Shown one piece after another: positions 8,311 through 17,064 of a stretch of 64,000 nucleotides of DNA. Each line of letters opens with the position of its first letter. The stretch's first letter is position 1. The notes beneath the pieces are model-generated. The model was not told the origin of the DNA and ran no database searches. It saw nothing but the letters and a program-made list of their open reading frames with translations. The DNA is from Acidobacteriaceae bacterium. Its GTDB lineage: Bacteria > Acidobacteriota > Terriglobia > Terriglobales > Acidobacteriaceae. The DNA is taken from positions 38,417 to 102,416 of the forward strand of contig CAHJWL010000011.1 in NCBI GenBank assembly GCA_903642235.1, written 5' to 3'. A program made the translations under genes and the position numbers.

Positions 8311-8694
8311 TCAGAGGGACTCACGATCAGTGTTGACGCGACGCGCCCAGGTTAGTGCCAGAATAGCGGCCGTGACGGGGAAGAACCACAGAAGAAAGAT
8401 GAAGATCTGGCTGCTGGCGTCCGGGATGCCGGTGGGCGTGAGCTCATACTGATCGAGCAAAGACCAGATCGCAGTACAGAGGATGAGCACAATGGCGGCG
8501 CACAGCGCCATGGGAATCCAGAGACTCCTGCCGCGAGAGCGCCGGGACTGCAGACTCTGCGCACGCTCGCGGACGATGCGATGGGTGCGGTTGACCAACT
8601 GCGCCCTCGCCGCGGTGGAGGGCTCGGCAAAGGAGGATTGGCGGGTGTTTACGTCGTCCCGCGACGCGGCTGACGGCCGGCCGGAGTGACTCAT
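8311..8694 (-). CDS. Small two-helix membrane protein of the sigma cassette
   Basis: A 127-residue protein with a basic N-terminal half (about 60 residues rich in Arg, Ser and Gln) and two membrane helices (about 61-81 and 96-115). The start ATG overlaps the sigma-factor stop by 4 bases (ATGA), so translation is coupled. Its place immediately after an ECF sigma gene is where an anti-sigma factor normally lies, but there is no HxxxCxxC zinc motif. It may be a non-canonical membrane anti-sigma factor; that is inference from position only. Confidence 0.7.
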   Translation of the reverse strand: MSHSGRPSAASRDDVNTRQSSFAEPSTAARAQLVNRTHRIVRERAQSLQSRRSRGRSLWIPMALCAAIVLILCTAIWSLLDQYELTPTGIPDASSQIFIFLLWFFPVTAAILALTWARRVNTDRESL

Positions 8695-9320
8695 GCGGTC
8701 ACCTCGTGCGAGCGGAGGGAGCGGAGCTTCGCCAATTCGGGCTTAACCGAGGCAAGACCGCGGTACAGGCGGGATTTGACCGTGGAGAGCGGCGCGCCGG
8801 TGATGGAGGAGATCTCTTCGAGGCTAAGCTCCTCGTAGAAGCGGAGGACCAGCACCTCGCGCGAGCGCGGCTCCAGATGAACCAGGACCTGGTGCACCTC
8901 CGCACGATCTTCCGCGGAGCGGAACTGATCGAGCGGCGAGGGCTCGTCATCGATGATCTCGAAGGCGCGCTCGTTGTCTCCGGCCTCGCTCATCTCGTCG
9001 AGACTGGCCATGGTGCGTTTGCGGGAGAGATCAATGACCAGGTTGCGGGCGATGGTGAACAGCCAGGTGTCGAAGCGCGACTTGCCGTTGAACTGCGCGC
9101 CGCGCAGCAGAACGCGGATCCAGGTCTCCTGGAAGAGGTCTTCCGAGATCTCGCGATTGCCGGTCAGGAACAGAAGATAACGCAGCAGGCGGTGCTGAAA
9201 CTCTTCAATCAGGCGATCGAGCAGCTCGGGGTCCTGACGCTTCAGACCCTGCGCGATGACGAGGGTCTCCGCCTGAGTCTGGGCAGCGACGGCGGCGCTG
9301 GAGAGAGAGATCGCTCGCAT
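8691..9320 (-). CDS. ECF-type RNA polymerase sigma factor
   Basis: A 209-residue group 4 sigma factor. Region 2 contains LLRYLLFLTGN, the EDLFQETWIRVL segment that contacts core polymerase, and FDTWLFTIARNL. Region 4 contains REVLVLRFYEELSLEEIS and TVKSRLYRGL, a helix-turn-helix for the -35 element. It heads a minus-strand cassette with two small membrane proteins and a LytTR regulator, all overlapping or within 15 bases. The ATG at 9320 lacks a strong ribosome site, but no internal start improves the domain. Confidence 0.92.
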   Translation of the reverse strand: MRAISLSSAAVAAQTQAETLVIAQGLKRQDPELLDRLIEEFQHRLLRYLLFLTGNREISEDLFQETWIRVLLRGAQFNGKSRFDTWLFTIARNLVIDLSRKRTMASLDEMSEAGDNERAFEIIDDEPSPLDQFRSAEDRAEVHQVLVHLEPRSREVLVLRFYEELSLEEISSITGAPLSTVKSRLYRGLASVKPELAKLRSLRSHEVTA

Positions 9321-9610
9321 TGCTGAGTAAGACGCTCCTGTGTGGGAAAAAGTCTCGGTGGGTGCCGACTGGTTGAGTGTAGACCGTTCGGGAGTGAAGG
9401 GGACCCGTAACCCCTTTGTGTTTGTGATCCAAAATCTTCAAATCAAGGGGGTTAGGTTTGGATCTCAGGTATCCGGTCTCGCTGGCACGGGAGCTATGGA
9501 TCGAATGTGGCTGAGGAGGTTGATCTCAGTATGGTGACTGAGTTAGGGTGACTGCGCCATCGCTGAGAATTGGCGAGTAGAGGTTTGTCCTCCTCGTGGT
9601 CTGGCAGAGA

Positions 9611-9632
9611 AGCAGATCCCTACGGGATGACA
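9611..9632 (+). repeat. Dispersed repeat, GCAGATCCCTACGGGATGACA type, copy 1
   Basis: The 22-base sequence is identical to copies at 39197-39218 and, in reverse orientation, at 61211-61232. It contains an internal palindrome (ATCCC and GGGAT around TAC) and lies between genes in all cases. Confidence 0.85.
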
Positions 9633-9675
9633 AACAAGGGTGGTTGGGCGTTCGGGCGGGCCTGGCGGTCGCCGG

Positions 9676-9723
9676 CCATGCATGATGGTGAGGCTGTCAT
9701 GCGTGGGGCACCCGCCTTTCGGG
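9676..9723 (+). repeat. Dispersed repeat, GTCATG-GGGGCACCCGCC type, copy 1
   Basis: The block GGCTGTCATGCGTGGGG followed by CACCCGCC resembles blocks at about 12692-12736 and 39299-39350. All share a GCC-ATGC-GGTGAGGC lead-in with mismatches. It is intergenic in each case. Confidence 0.55.
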
Positions 9724-9838
9724 GTGGCGACTTGAGTCACGGACCCCCCTTTGGCGGATTGAGGTAGGGTCCTCCGCCCTTCGGGGTGGCGAGTTGGTGC
9801 AAGGGGATGCTTTGTGGGCTGCACGATAGACTTGTGGG

Positions 9839-10642
9839 ATGGATGTGTTGTACGGGCTGCACCCGATCGAGGAGGCTGTGCGGGCGAATCCGCGGTCGCT
9901 GGACCATGTGCTGATCGCCCGGGAGCGAAAGGATGAGCGGCTGGAACGGCTGACCCGGCAGTGCCGGGAGGCGGGCGTTCGGGTGATGGCGGAGGCCCGG
10001 CAGCAGCTGACGCGGATGGCTGGAACCGAGACGCACCAGGGGGCGGTGGCGATGGTCCGGGAGCGCCGGCTGCTGGCGCTTGAAGATCTGATCGGCCGGC
10101 CGGGAACGACGCCGGCACCCGAGGCCCGATACCAGTTTCTGCTGGCGCTCGATGGGGTGGAGGATCCGCATAACCTGGGAGCCCTGCTGCGGACCTGCGA
10201 CGGCGCGGGAGTGAATGGCGTGGTGCTGACGGAACGGCGATCGGCGCCGCTTTCGGCGGTGGCGGCGAAGACCTCGGCCGGCGCGGTAGAGCACGTCCGG
10301 ATCGCCCGCGTCACCAACCTGGTGCGCGCGCTCGAGCAGGCCAAGGAACGGCACTTCTGGGTGATTGGCCTCGATGAGCGCGGTTCGATGGACTACACGG
10401 ACTTTGACTTTAAGGCGAACTGCGTGCTCGTGCTCGGCCGCGAAGGCGAGGGCATGCACGATCTGGTGCGGAAGACCTGCGACCACCTGTTGCGGATCCC
10501 GATGGCCGGCCGGGTGTCGAGCCTGAACGTCTCGGTGGCAGGCGCGGTGGTGATGTTTGAAGCAATGCGGCAGCGTCGCGGTACCGGGCCCGTACCGCCC
10601 GAGCCGAAGCCGCCCAGGAAGCTGAAGGGCCTGGGCAGTTGA
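9839..10642 (+). CDS. rlmB: 23S rRNA (guanosine-2'-O-)-methyltransferase RlmB
   Basis: A SpoU/TrmH-family methyltransferase of 267 residues that modifies the ribose of a guanosine in 23S rRNA using SAM. The N-terminal substrate-binding domain begins MDVLYGLHPIEEAV. The C-terminal knotted fold carries the three SpoU motifs: LDGVEDPHNLGALLRTCDGAG, VLVLGREGEGM and IPMAGRVSSLNVSVAGAV without the break. These are the hallmarks that separate RlmB from other Spo U members. The tail is Pro/Lys-rich. Its stop overlaps the start of the next gene by 4 bases, so the two are translationally coupled. Confidence 0.95.
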   Translation: MDVLYGLHPIEEAVRANPRSLDHVLIARERKDERLERLTRQCREAGVRVMAEARQQLTRMAGTETHQGAVAMVRERRLLALEDLIGRPGTTPAPEARYQFLLALDGVEDPHNLGALLRTCDGAGVNGVVLTERRSAPLSAVAAKTSAGAVEHVRIARVTNLVRALEQAKERHFWVIGLDERGSMDYTDFDFKANCVLVLGREGEGMHDLVRKTCDHLLRIPMAGRVSSLNVSVAGAVVMFEAMRQRRGTGPVPPEPKPPRKLKGLGS

Positions 10643-12528
10643 GGCGATCTTTACTTCTTGCCGCGGCGCTGCCGCTGGCCCGGGTGATGCTGCTTATTAG
10701 CCTCGCCGGCTCTGCGGATGCAACTCTTCTGCCCCTCCAGGCGGCCGCCGCGAAGCAGGGGATAGAGGCCAAGACAGAGACCGCACCGGTGATGGATCGA
10801 GCCCATGATGCCGAGCGGGAGGCGATCACCTTCACACGCTACGACCTGGATCTACACCTGGCGCCGGCGGAGAGCCGGATGAACGCGGTAGCGCGGCTTG
10901 CGGTGCGCAATGACGGCAAAATGCCGCTCTCGCGCGTGTTTCTGGCGCTCTCGTCAACGCTCACGTGGGAGGCGGTCTCGGAACGAGTGGGGGAGCGAGT
11001 GGGGGAGCGCGCGGGCGATGCCTCCGTGACGCTGCATTTTGACGCGGGCAGGCTGGATACGGACGCGGACCACACCGGAGCGGAGAGTGAAGCGGTGGTG
11101 ACGCTCTCGCACGCGCTGGCCCCGGGTGCGAGCACGGAGCTGACAGCAATCTACTCGGGCACACTCGCCGCCTCATCGACGCGGCTTGAGCGCAGCGGCG
11201 CGCCGGCGGTGCAGGCGGAGAACGCGGACTGGGACGGCATCAGGGAGGAGGGCACCTTCCTGCGGGGGTTTGGCAACGTGCTGTGGTATCCGGTGAGTGC
11301 GCCGCAGATCTTTCTCGGCGATGGCGCCCGGCTGGCGGAGGCGGCAGGGCAACAGCGGCTGCGGGGGAGTGCAGCCACGGCGCGGCTCCGGCTGCAGGTG
11401 GAGTACAGCGGCACAGCGCCGAGGACAGCCATCTTCTGCGGGCGAAGCGAGAGCCTGCGGCCGCTTGAGGAAGATGCCGGAGCGAGCGAGAGCCAACCAG
11501 CGGGTCTTGCTCTTGCGGACTTCGCGGCGGTGCCGCTGGGCTTTGCGTCGCCGAGCCTGTTTGTTGTGATGGCCGCGCCGCAGCTGGAGAACCGGGTTGC
11601 CGGCATTCTCTCGACAGACGCCGGCTCCGCCGAACGGGTGGAGGGAGCGGCCAAGGCGGCGCAGGCCGTCGTCACCGACTGGCTCGGCACCCTGCGGGAG
11701 CGCCAGCCGCTGCTGCTCGACCATTCGGGGCAGCCGTTCGCCCAGGGAGCGTTTCTGGTGGAGTCGGCGGAGGAGGCGGATACCTCGTTTGCCATGGTGC
11801 ATCTGCTGAGCCATGCCTGGTTCCAGTCAGAGGAGGTCTGGCTGGATGAAGGCCTGGCGCAGTTTCTGCCGATTCTTGCACTGGAGCGCGAACGCGGCCG
11901 GCAGGCGGCGCTGGCCCAGCTGGAGGATCAGCGGCCGGCTCTGGCCCTGGCTGAGTCAAACGCAGGCGCGGCGGCCAGCGAGGGTCTGGGGACGGCGGGC
12001 CGCGGAGGGTTGGTGACAGCAAGCCGCGAGGTCTTTTACAGGAACAAAGCTGTGGCTGTGCTGTGGATGCTGCGCGGGCTGGCCGGCGATGAGGCGATGA
12101 AGGAGGCCCTGGCCGCGCTGCGCAGCCGGCCGCCGGCGGAACGCGGTGCGACCGCGTTTGAAGCGGCGCTTGAGAGTGCCTCAGGCAAGGATCTGGCGTG
12201 GTTCTTCAAGGATTGGGTGATGGCGGACAAAGGGCTGCCCGACCTCTCGATCGTGAGTGCGGCCGCGCGCGTGAACCCGGGCCGGGCGGGTGCCGGCGAG
12301 GGATATCTGGTGGCGGTCGAGGTGCGCAACGAGGGCGGTGCGGCGGCGGATGTGGCGGTCACGGTGCGGTCGGGTGACCTCACCACGACAGAGCGGCTGC
12401 GGGTGCCCGGAGATGGAACGGCGTCAACGCGGATCCTCTTTCAGGGCAGGCCGCAGGAGGTCGAGGTAAACGACGGGAGTGTGCCGGAAGGCAGGGTGAG
12501 CCGGCATGTGCGAGAGCTGGTGTTCTAG
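10639..12528 (+). CDS. Secreted M1-peptidase-like protein with a degenerate zinc site
   Basis: A 629-residue exported protein with an N-terminal signal segment and a beta-rich domain (about 62-180) like the N-terminal domain of M1 aminopeptidases. An M1-like catalytic domain follows. The zinc motif is HLLSH (388-392) where M1 enzymes have HExxH, so the catalytic Glu is replaced by Leu. The third zinc ligand region is kept as WLDEGLAQ (401-408). The C-terminus ends in a beta domain. It is probably a non-catalytic relative that binds peptides or acts as a scaffold. TTG at 10639 overlaps the rlmB stop; a GTG at 10684 is the alternative. A short GERV tandem repeat lies near residues 115-126. Confidence 0.78.
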   Translation: MRRSLLLAAALPLARVMLLISLAGSADATLLPLQAAAAKQGIEAKTETAPVMDRAHDAEREAITFTRYDLDLHLAPAESRMNAVARLAVRNDGKMPLSRVFLALSSTLTWEAVSERVGERVGERAGDASVTLHFDAGRLDTDADHTGAESEAVVTLSHALAPGASTELTAIYSGTLAASSTRLERSGAPAVQAENADWDGIREEGTFLRGFGNVLWYPVSAPQIFLGDGARLAEAAGQQRLRGSAATARLRLQVEYSGTAPRTAIFCGRSESLRPLEEDAGASESQPAGLALADFAAVPLGFASPSLFVVMAAPQLENRVAGILSTDAGSAERVEGAAKAAQAVVTDWLGTLRERQPLLLDHSGQPFAQGAFLVESAEEADTSFAMVHLLSHAWFQSEEVWLDEGLAQFLPILALERERGRQAALAQLEDQRPALALAESNAGAAASEGLGTAGRGGLVTASREVFYRNKAVAVLWMLRGLAGDEAMKEALAALRSRPPAERGATAFEAALESASGKDLAWFFKDWVMADKGLPDLSIVSAAARVNPGRAGAGEGYLVAVEVRNEGGAAADVAVTVRSGDLTTTERLRVPGDGTASTRILFQGRPQEVEVNDGSVPEGRVSRHVRELVF

Positions 12529-12691
12529 GGTGGTTCTTGTTTGCGGTATGACGTTGGAAGGCGGAACAGGAGCCAAACAGAGAAGCAAAGAAGGGAAGCG
12601 AAACAGATGGACGATCGTTTGCGGGGTTGATGCCGGACCGGTTTGCCTGTTTGGGGAAGAGGAGTGCGGAACGCGCGTCTGCGCGACGGCC

Positions 12692-12736
12692 CACCTATGC
12701 CAGTACGGCCGTCATGGAGGGGGCACCCGCCTCTGG
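12692..12736 (+). repeat. Dispersed repeat, GTCATG-GGGGCACCCGCC type, copy 2
   Basis: Contains GGCCGTCATGGAGGGGG followed by CACCCGCCTCTGG, close to the copy at 9676-9723. It lies in the 237-base gap between convergent genes ending at 12528 and 12766; no hairpin terminator is visible in that gap. Confidence 0.45.
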
Positions 12737-12765
12737 CTTGGCTTATGGATTGCTGTGGCTCAGTG

Positions 12766-14445
12766 TCAGTGGTGGGTTTTGCGAGTGGGGCGTTGCTGCG
12801 GGGGTGGAGCGGGGCGGTTCAGGGTGTCGGTCCAGATCTGCGCTGATCCCCACGGGCGGTGCGCGGTGAGGTCGAGGCGAGTCGGACCGGCGGCACGATT
12901 GTGCGGCAGAACCTCCGGCAGACCCTCGCCGAACTGCGGGGCGGCGGCAGCGAGGGCGAGCAGCTGGGGGATGGCGATCAGGCCCGCGAGATGGAGCGTG
13001 ATCCCATCGCGATCGGCAGAGCCCTCGAGCACGGCGGGATCGTGGCCACCGAGGGGGAGGTGGACGGGATCGAGCACAAGGCTGGGCGGCCCGGGAGCGG
13101 TTGTAGTGGCGAGGGTGGCATCGCCGATGGCGAGGGGGGCCTCTCCAAGATGGCTGCCGATCAGCGCGAGATCATTGAACGTGGCGTGGCCCTGCCAGCT
13201 GCCGGGCTTGTCACCGGCGTAGAGCATGCTTGCGGCGAGCGAGCCGGAAGCGCGGGTCTCAGCCGGGACGCGGGCGGAGAGGACGTGGGCCCAGGTGGAG
13301 AGAACAGAGGCGGGCAGCTGCGGCGTGCCGATCTCGAGCTGGGCGGAGCGGCGGAGGTCGAGCAGGTCGGGCAGGGTTCCGGTGAGGGCGACCGTGGCGC
13401 CGTTGCTGTCAGGTACGGGCCAGCTGCAGCGCAGATCGTCCAGGGCGTGGAAGACATGCGTGGCAAGGGCGGTGCACTCGAGATCGACAGAGAGTGAGTG
13501 CTCGGGGATGAAGTCGGCGCGGTGGAGATTGTCGGCCTGCGCGCGCAGAGTGAGGCGCGCGGAAGAGATCTGGCCGGAGAGGTGGGCGGACAGATTCAGC
13601 TGGCCGCGCACGCCGGCGTCGGCGCCGGTGAGGAGACGGCTGGTGGCGCCCAGCGGAGCGTCAGTCCAGGTGGCGTCTGCGGTGAGCGGAAGGTCGCCGA
13701 GATCGGAGGCGCGGGGCGACGCGAGGTCGAGAGCGGCCTCAAGCTTGAGGGTGCCGGTATCGGAGACGCTGACGTCGGTGCGGGCGGGTTTGGCGCTGAT
13801 GCGCATCTCCCATTGCCGCGGCTCTGGCAGCCACAGGGCAAATTCGGCTTCCGTAAGCGAAAAGGGAGTCTTTTCCTGGCCGAGCTTCAGGTTGATGCGG
13901 GCGCCTGTGGCTTCGATGTAGGGGAAGCGAGGAGCGGGGCCGGCGCTGGTCTGCGCTGTCGGTGCGGCGTCAACGTGCGAGGCCTGGAGGAGAATGCCGG
14001 AGAGGTTCCAGCGGCCATCCGGCAGATGCACGAGATTCACGCTGGGGTCGGTGAAGGTGATCCGCGAGAACTCCACACGGTGCCGCCATAGCGAGCCGAT
14101 GCGCAGCCGCGCGTTCACAGTGTTGGCGCGGATCATGGGCTCCGCGCCGAAGGGCGGCAGCTCATCGATCACCAGGTTCTCGAGGGTGAAGCTGGGAAGC
14201 GGCAGGAGGTTCAGGGTGACATGATCCAGATGCACCGGACGTCCGAGAACCTGCGCCATGCTGGTGGTGACGCGGCGCTGGTAGCGATTGAGGCTGACGA
14301 GCGGGGGAACCACGGCAAGAAGCAGGAGACCGAGACAGACGAAGAGGGCCAGAAGGGTGCGCGCGGAGGGCCGGAGCAGACCGAAACCGGGTCGGGACAC
14401 CCGGGGCTCGGTCAGAACGCCCGCTCGATAGGTCTCCTGGTGCAT
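12766..14445 (-). CDS. AsmA-family envelope protein
   Basis: A 559-residue protein with one N-terminal membrane helix (about 30-51) and a long periplasmic beta-rich region. The start of the domain, YQRRVTTSMAQVLGRPVHLDHVTL, is the typical AsmA opening, followed by LPLPSFTLENLVI. AsmA and its relatives are chorein-type lipid-transfer proteins spanning the periplasm and affect outer-membrane lipid supply. The start at 14445 is chosen because AGGAG lies 10 bases upstream; the longer frame to 14514 has no ribosome site. It is the last gene of a minus-strand run that also carries two signal peptidases. The C-terminal tail is Pro/Arg-rich. Confidence 0.85.
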   Translation of the reverse strand: MHQETYRAGVLTEPRVSRPGFGLLRPSARTLLALFVCLGLLLLAVVPPLVSLNRYQRRVTTSMAQVLGRPVHLDHVTLNLLPLPSFTLENLVIDELPPFGAEPMIRANTVNARLRIGSLWRHRVEFSRITFTDPSVNLVHLPDGRWNLSGILLQASHVDAAPTAQTSAGPAPRFPYIEATGARINLKLGQEKTPFSLTEAEFALWLPEPRQWEMRISAKPARTDVSVSDTGTLKLEAALDLASPRASDLGDLPLTADATWTDAPLGATSRLLTGADAGVRGQLNLSAHLSGQISSARLTLRAQADNLHRADFIPEHSLSVDLECTALATHVFHALDDLRCSWPVPDSNGATVALTGTLPDLLDLRRSAQLEIGTPQLPASVLSTWAHVLSARVPAETRASGSLAASMLYAGDKPGSWQGHATFNDLALIGSHLGEAPLAIGDATLATTTAPGPPSLVLDPVHLPLGGHDPAVLEGSADRDGITLHLAGLIAIPQLLALAAAAPQFGEGLPEVLPHNRAAGPTRLDLTAHRPWGSAQIWTDTLNRPAPPPQQRPTRKTHH

Positions 14446-14564
14446 GGAGCATTTCTCCTGATGCTGTGCCGCTCTTTCATCTGCAGGGCCGGGACAGGAT
14501 GCTCGCGGGACCACCGTCAGCAGAAGGCTGTCTCTCTCCGGCGTGCTCCGGCAGACTACGGAGG

Positions 14565-15395
14565 CTACCGGATGCGGTGGAAGGTGCGATTCCAGCGGGT
14601 CTGATCAAAGACATGGAGGAGGACGTGGCCCATGAACGAGATGCGTTCACCGATACTCTGCTTGTCCATCTGGTTGGCCGGCGTTTTGAAAGACCAGTAG
14701 ACGAACATGGGGCGGCCGACGATGTTCTCCCGCGGCACGAAACCCCAGTAGCGGCCGTCGAGCGACTCGGTCCGGTTGTCGCCGAGCGCGAACACTTTGC
14801 CGGGTGGAACGACCAGATCGCCACCCTGTACATACTTCGGCAGCTCCTCGGCCCAAAGGGCGGTGATATTGCTGTAGGCTTGGCCGCCGGCCGGGAAGTC
14901 GTCCCGGTAAGCGTCGTAGGCGTGCTGTGGGTTGCCATCGTCGACAGGCTTGGCGGCGAAGGGCTCGTTCTGCGCCACGCCGTTCAGGTAGACGATGCCG
15001 TTCTGCAGATGAATGTGATCGCCCGGCAAGCCGATGGCGCGCTTGACCAGGAACAGATCGGGCTCAGGAAGGCTGGGCTTGTAGAAGACAATGACGTCGC
15101 CATGCTTCACGTCGCGATAAGGCAGGAACTTTGCCCAGCGGGAGGGTGGCGCGAGCGTGATGCGATCGACCAGGACATGGTCGCCGATCAGCAGCGTACT
15201 CACCATCGAGGCCGAGGGGATCTCGAAGTTCTGAAAGACGAAGGTCATGACAAAGAGGCCGACGGCGAGCACGGTGCAGATGGAGGCGAGCGACTCAAGC
15301 GGGGTCTCAGTGCGGTCGTCCTTGCCTGCGTCCACGGAGACATCGTCGAGGGAGGGGGCCTTGGGTTCGTTTGGCTCGGAAAGCGTGGTGGTCAT
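14565..15395 (-). CDS. lepB: Signal peptidase I, paralogue 1
   Basis: A membrane-bound serine/lysine protease that removes Sec and Tat signal peptides. The 276 residues begin with a soluble acidic segment, one membrane helix (about 38-56), then the catalytic box PSASM with Ser63. The general-base Lys118 lies in LVKRAIGLPGD, and box E is GDNRTESLDGRYWG. The insert between boxes is larger than in the enterobacterial enzyme. It follows a second lepB by 47 bases on the same strand. Both copies keep all catalytic residues, which suggests division of substrates rather than decay. Confidence 0.94.
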   Translation of the reverse strand: MTTTLSEPNEPKAPSLDDVSVDAGKDDRTETPLESLASICTVLAVGLFVMTFVFQNFEIPSASMVSTLLIGDHVLVDRITLAPPSRWAKFLPYRDVKHGDVIVFYKPSLPEPDLFLVKRAIGLPGDHIHLQNGIVYLNGVAQNEPFAAKPVDDGNPQHAYDAYRDDFPAGGQAYSNITALWAEELPKYVQGGDLVVPPGKVFALGDNRTESLDGRYWGFVPRENIVGRPMFVYWSFKTPANQMDKQSIGERISFMGHVLLHVFDQTRWNRTFHRIR

Positions 15396-15442
15396 GGTAG
15401 CTCCGGATGTCAGTGTATCGTTCCCGGCGGGGGAAGGACGGG

Positions 15443-16234
15443 TCAGCGAACGATGTGCAGGGCGCGGTGCCAGCGGGCGAGGCTGCGCAGATTCCCAAGC
15501 AGGCCGGGCTGTTGTGCGCGGCGATCGTCCCGGGTGTTGCGGTCGTCAGACTCGGGCTCGCGCAGAGAGAGATAGACGATCAGCGGCTTGCCGATGATCG
15601 CGGAGGCGGGAACCAGGCCCCAGTAGCGGCTGTCCTCGCTGTTGTTGCGGTTGTCGCCGAGCACAAAGTAGTTGTTGGCCGGAATGCGAAGATCGCCGTG
15701 ATCTTCGAGATGCCGCAGCTGCATCCACCACTTTGCGTCAATGTCCGGATCGGTTGAGGTCAGGCGGGGAAAGTTGTCGCGGAAGGAGTCAGGCTCGGAA
15801 GGCCGGTAGACGGCGTACGGCTCCAGCAGCGGCTTGCCGTTGATGAAGACCTGATCGTCATGCATGTGCAGGCGTTCGCCGGGAAGGCCCACGATCCGCT
15901 TGACAAGGTGCACGGAGGGGCTCGAGGGGAAGTGGAAGACAACGACGTCGCCGCGATGGATCTTTCCGGGAGCAAGTGGCAGGCGATCGCGATCCGCTGT
16001 CTGCTTATCGACGAGCAGGAAGTCGCCGACAAGCAGCGTCGGCACCATGGAGGCGGACGGTATGCGGAAGGGCTGGACGGTAAAGGTGATGATGAAGAGG
16101 GCGACGATGATGATCGAGAGCAGCGCCTGCAGGGCCAGGAGCACCGTATTTTCGGTGGCGGTGGAGGCTGCGACCGGCACCGGCTGTGTCGCCTCGGCGG
16201 GGGTGCCGGCGGAGGAGGAGTCGGGCGTCGTCAT
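15443..16234 (-). CDS. lepB: Signal peptidase I, paralogue 2
   Basis: A second complete signal peptidase I of 263 residues: membrane helix about 31-53, catalytic Ser62 in PSASM, Lys112 in LVKRIVGLPGE and box E GDNRNNSEDSRYWG. The substrate-pocket segment differs from paralogue 1 (VPTLLVGDFLLVDK against VSTLLIGDHVLVDR). It overlaps the rnc stop by 4 bases (ATGA), so it is coupled to RNase III; lepB beside rnc is a common bacterial order. Tandem duplication followed by divergence is the likely origin. Confidence 0.94.
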   Translation of the reverse strand: MTTPDSSSAGTPAEATQPVPVAASTATENTVLLALQALLSIIIVALFIITFTVQPFRIPSASMVPTLLVGDFLLVDKQTADRDRLPLAPGKIHRGDVVVFHFPSSPSVHLVKRIVGLPGERLHMHDDQVFINGKPLLEPYAVYRPSEPDSFRDNFPRLTSTDPDIDAKWWMQLRHLEDHGDLRIPANNYFVLGDNRNNSEDSRYWGLVPASAIIGKPLIVYLSLREPESDDRNTRDDRRAQQPGLLGNLRSLARWHRALHIVR

Positions 16235-17064
16235 AGCTCCTCGGCCGCCGGGCCAGCGAAGAGAGCCGGCCGCTGTTCAAGCTGGAGCAGAGCCAGGCGG
16301 GCAGCCTCCTGCTGCGCGCGTTTTTTGGTGGTTCCTTCAGACTCGGCGAGCGGTGTGGAGACCCCGTCGGCGGTTTCGATCTCAACGGCTACACGAAACA
16401 GGCGTTTGTGGTCGGGGCCGCTCTCATCGGTGAGCACATAGCGTGGCTGGCCGCGTCCGCTGGCCTGCAGCCGTTCCTGCAGGGCGGACTTGTAGTCGCC
16501 GATGGCGGCTCCCTGCGCGAGCGCCTGCCGCAGGTCAGGCAGTGCCGGGGCAATGACCTCCCGCTCGATAAAGGCGGCGGACGCGGGCAGGCCGCCGTCG
16601 AGGTAGAGGGCAGCGAGTACAGCCTCGAGGGCATCGGCGAGCAGGGCAGGCTTGTGCCGGCCGCCGCTGCGGTCCTCGCCGCGGCCGAGACGCAGGTGTG
16701 CTCCAAGGTTGAGGCGCATCGCCACCGCGGCCAGATGCTCGCTGCTGACGACGGAGGCCCGCAGGCGGGTAAGATCACCCTCACGCGCCTGTGGAAAGTT
16801 GCGAAACAAAGCCTCCGCAACGACCAGGCTCAGGACAGCGTCTCCAAGAAACTCGAGCTGTTCGTTATCCGGCGCAGGCTTGTGGAGGCTGCCGATCTGA
16901 GGAGGCTGTTCGTGCAGAAGAGAGCTGTGCGTCAGGGCGAGATCGAGCAGCGTGGGATCGCGAAAGGTGTGGCCGGTGCGGAAGATCGTCTCGCGCGCAG
17001 CCTGCGGGTCACGGCCCTTTGCGGGTCGCGGGCGGCTCGACTTGGCGGCAGGTGCGGTTCGCAT
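16231..17064 (-). CDS. rnc: Ribonuclease III
   Basis: A double-strand-specific endoribonuclease of 277 residues that processes rRNA precursors and structured mRNAs. After a basic N-terminal tail the catalytic domain has the signature NEQLEFLGDAVL (68-79) and the second acidic segment LLADALEAVLAALYLDGG. The C-terminal dsRNA-binding domain is YKSALQERLQ through TTKKRAQQEAARLALL. The ATG at 17064 is chosen because it gives a normal length; the frame extends to 17178 with an Arg-rich, unlikely peptide. The gene overlaps lepB by 4 bases. Confidence 0.94.
   Translation of the reverse strand: MRTAPAAKSSRPRPAKGRDPQAARETIFRTGHTFRDPTLLDLALTHSSLLHEQPPQIGSLHKPAPDNEQLEFLGDAVLSLVVAEALFRNFPQAREGDLTRLRASVVSSEHLAAVAMRLNLGAHLRLGRGEDRSGGRHKPALLADALEAVLAALYLDGGLPASAAFIEREVIAPALPDLRQALAQGAAIGDYKSALQERLQASGRGQPRYVLTDESGPDHKRLFRVAVEIETADGVSTPLAESEGTTKKRAQQEAARLALLQLEQRPALFAGPAAEEL

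Larger units (their letters stand above)
9321..9838. other. Repeat-bearing intergenic region between sigma factor and rlmB
   Basis: No gene is supported in these 518 bases. The region holds a small AAGGGG/CCCCTT hairpin (9397-9416), a dispersed repeat copy (9611-9632), a second repeat motif (9676-9723) and a short local duplication. The duplication is a CGCC(T/C)TTCGGGGTGGCGA unit seen near 9714 and again near 9776. The divergent promoters of the sigma factor and rlmB must lie here but cannot be assigned. Confidence 0.5.

Noticed and set aside
10984..11010. Short tandem repeat of a 12-base GAGCGAGTGGGG-like unit
   Set aside because: Only two to three in-frame copies (GERV peptide) occur; it is too short to call a functional repeat.
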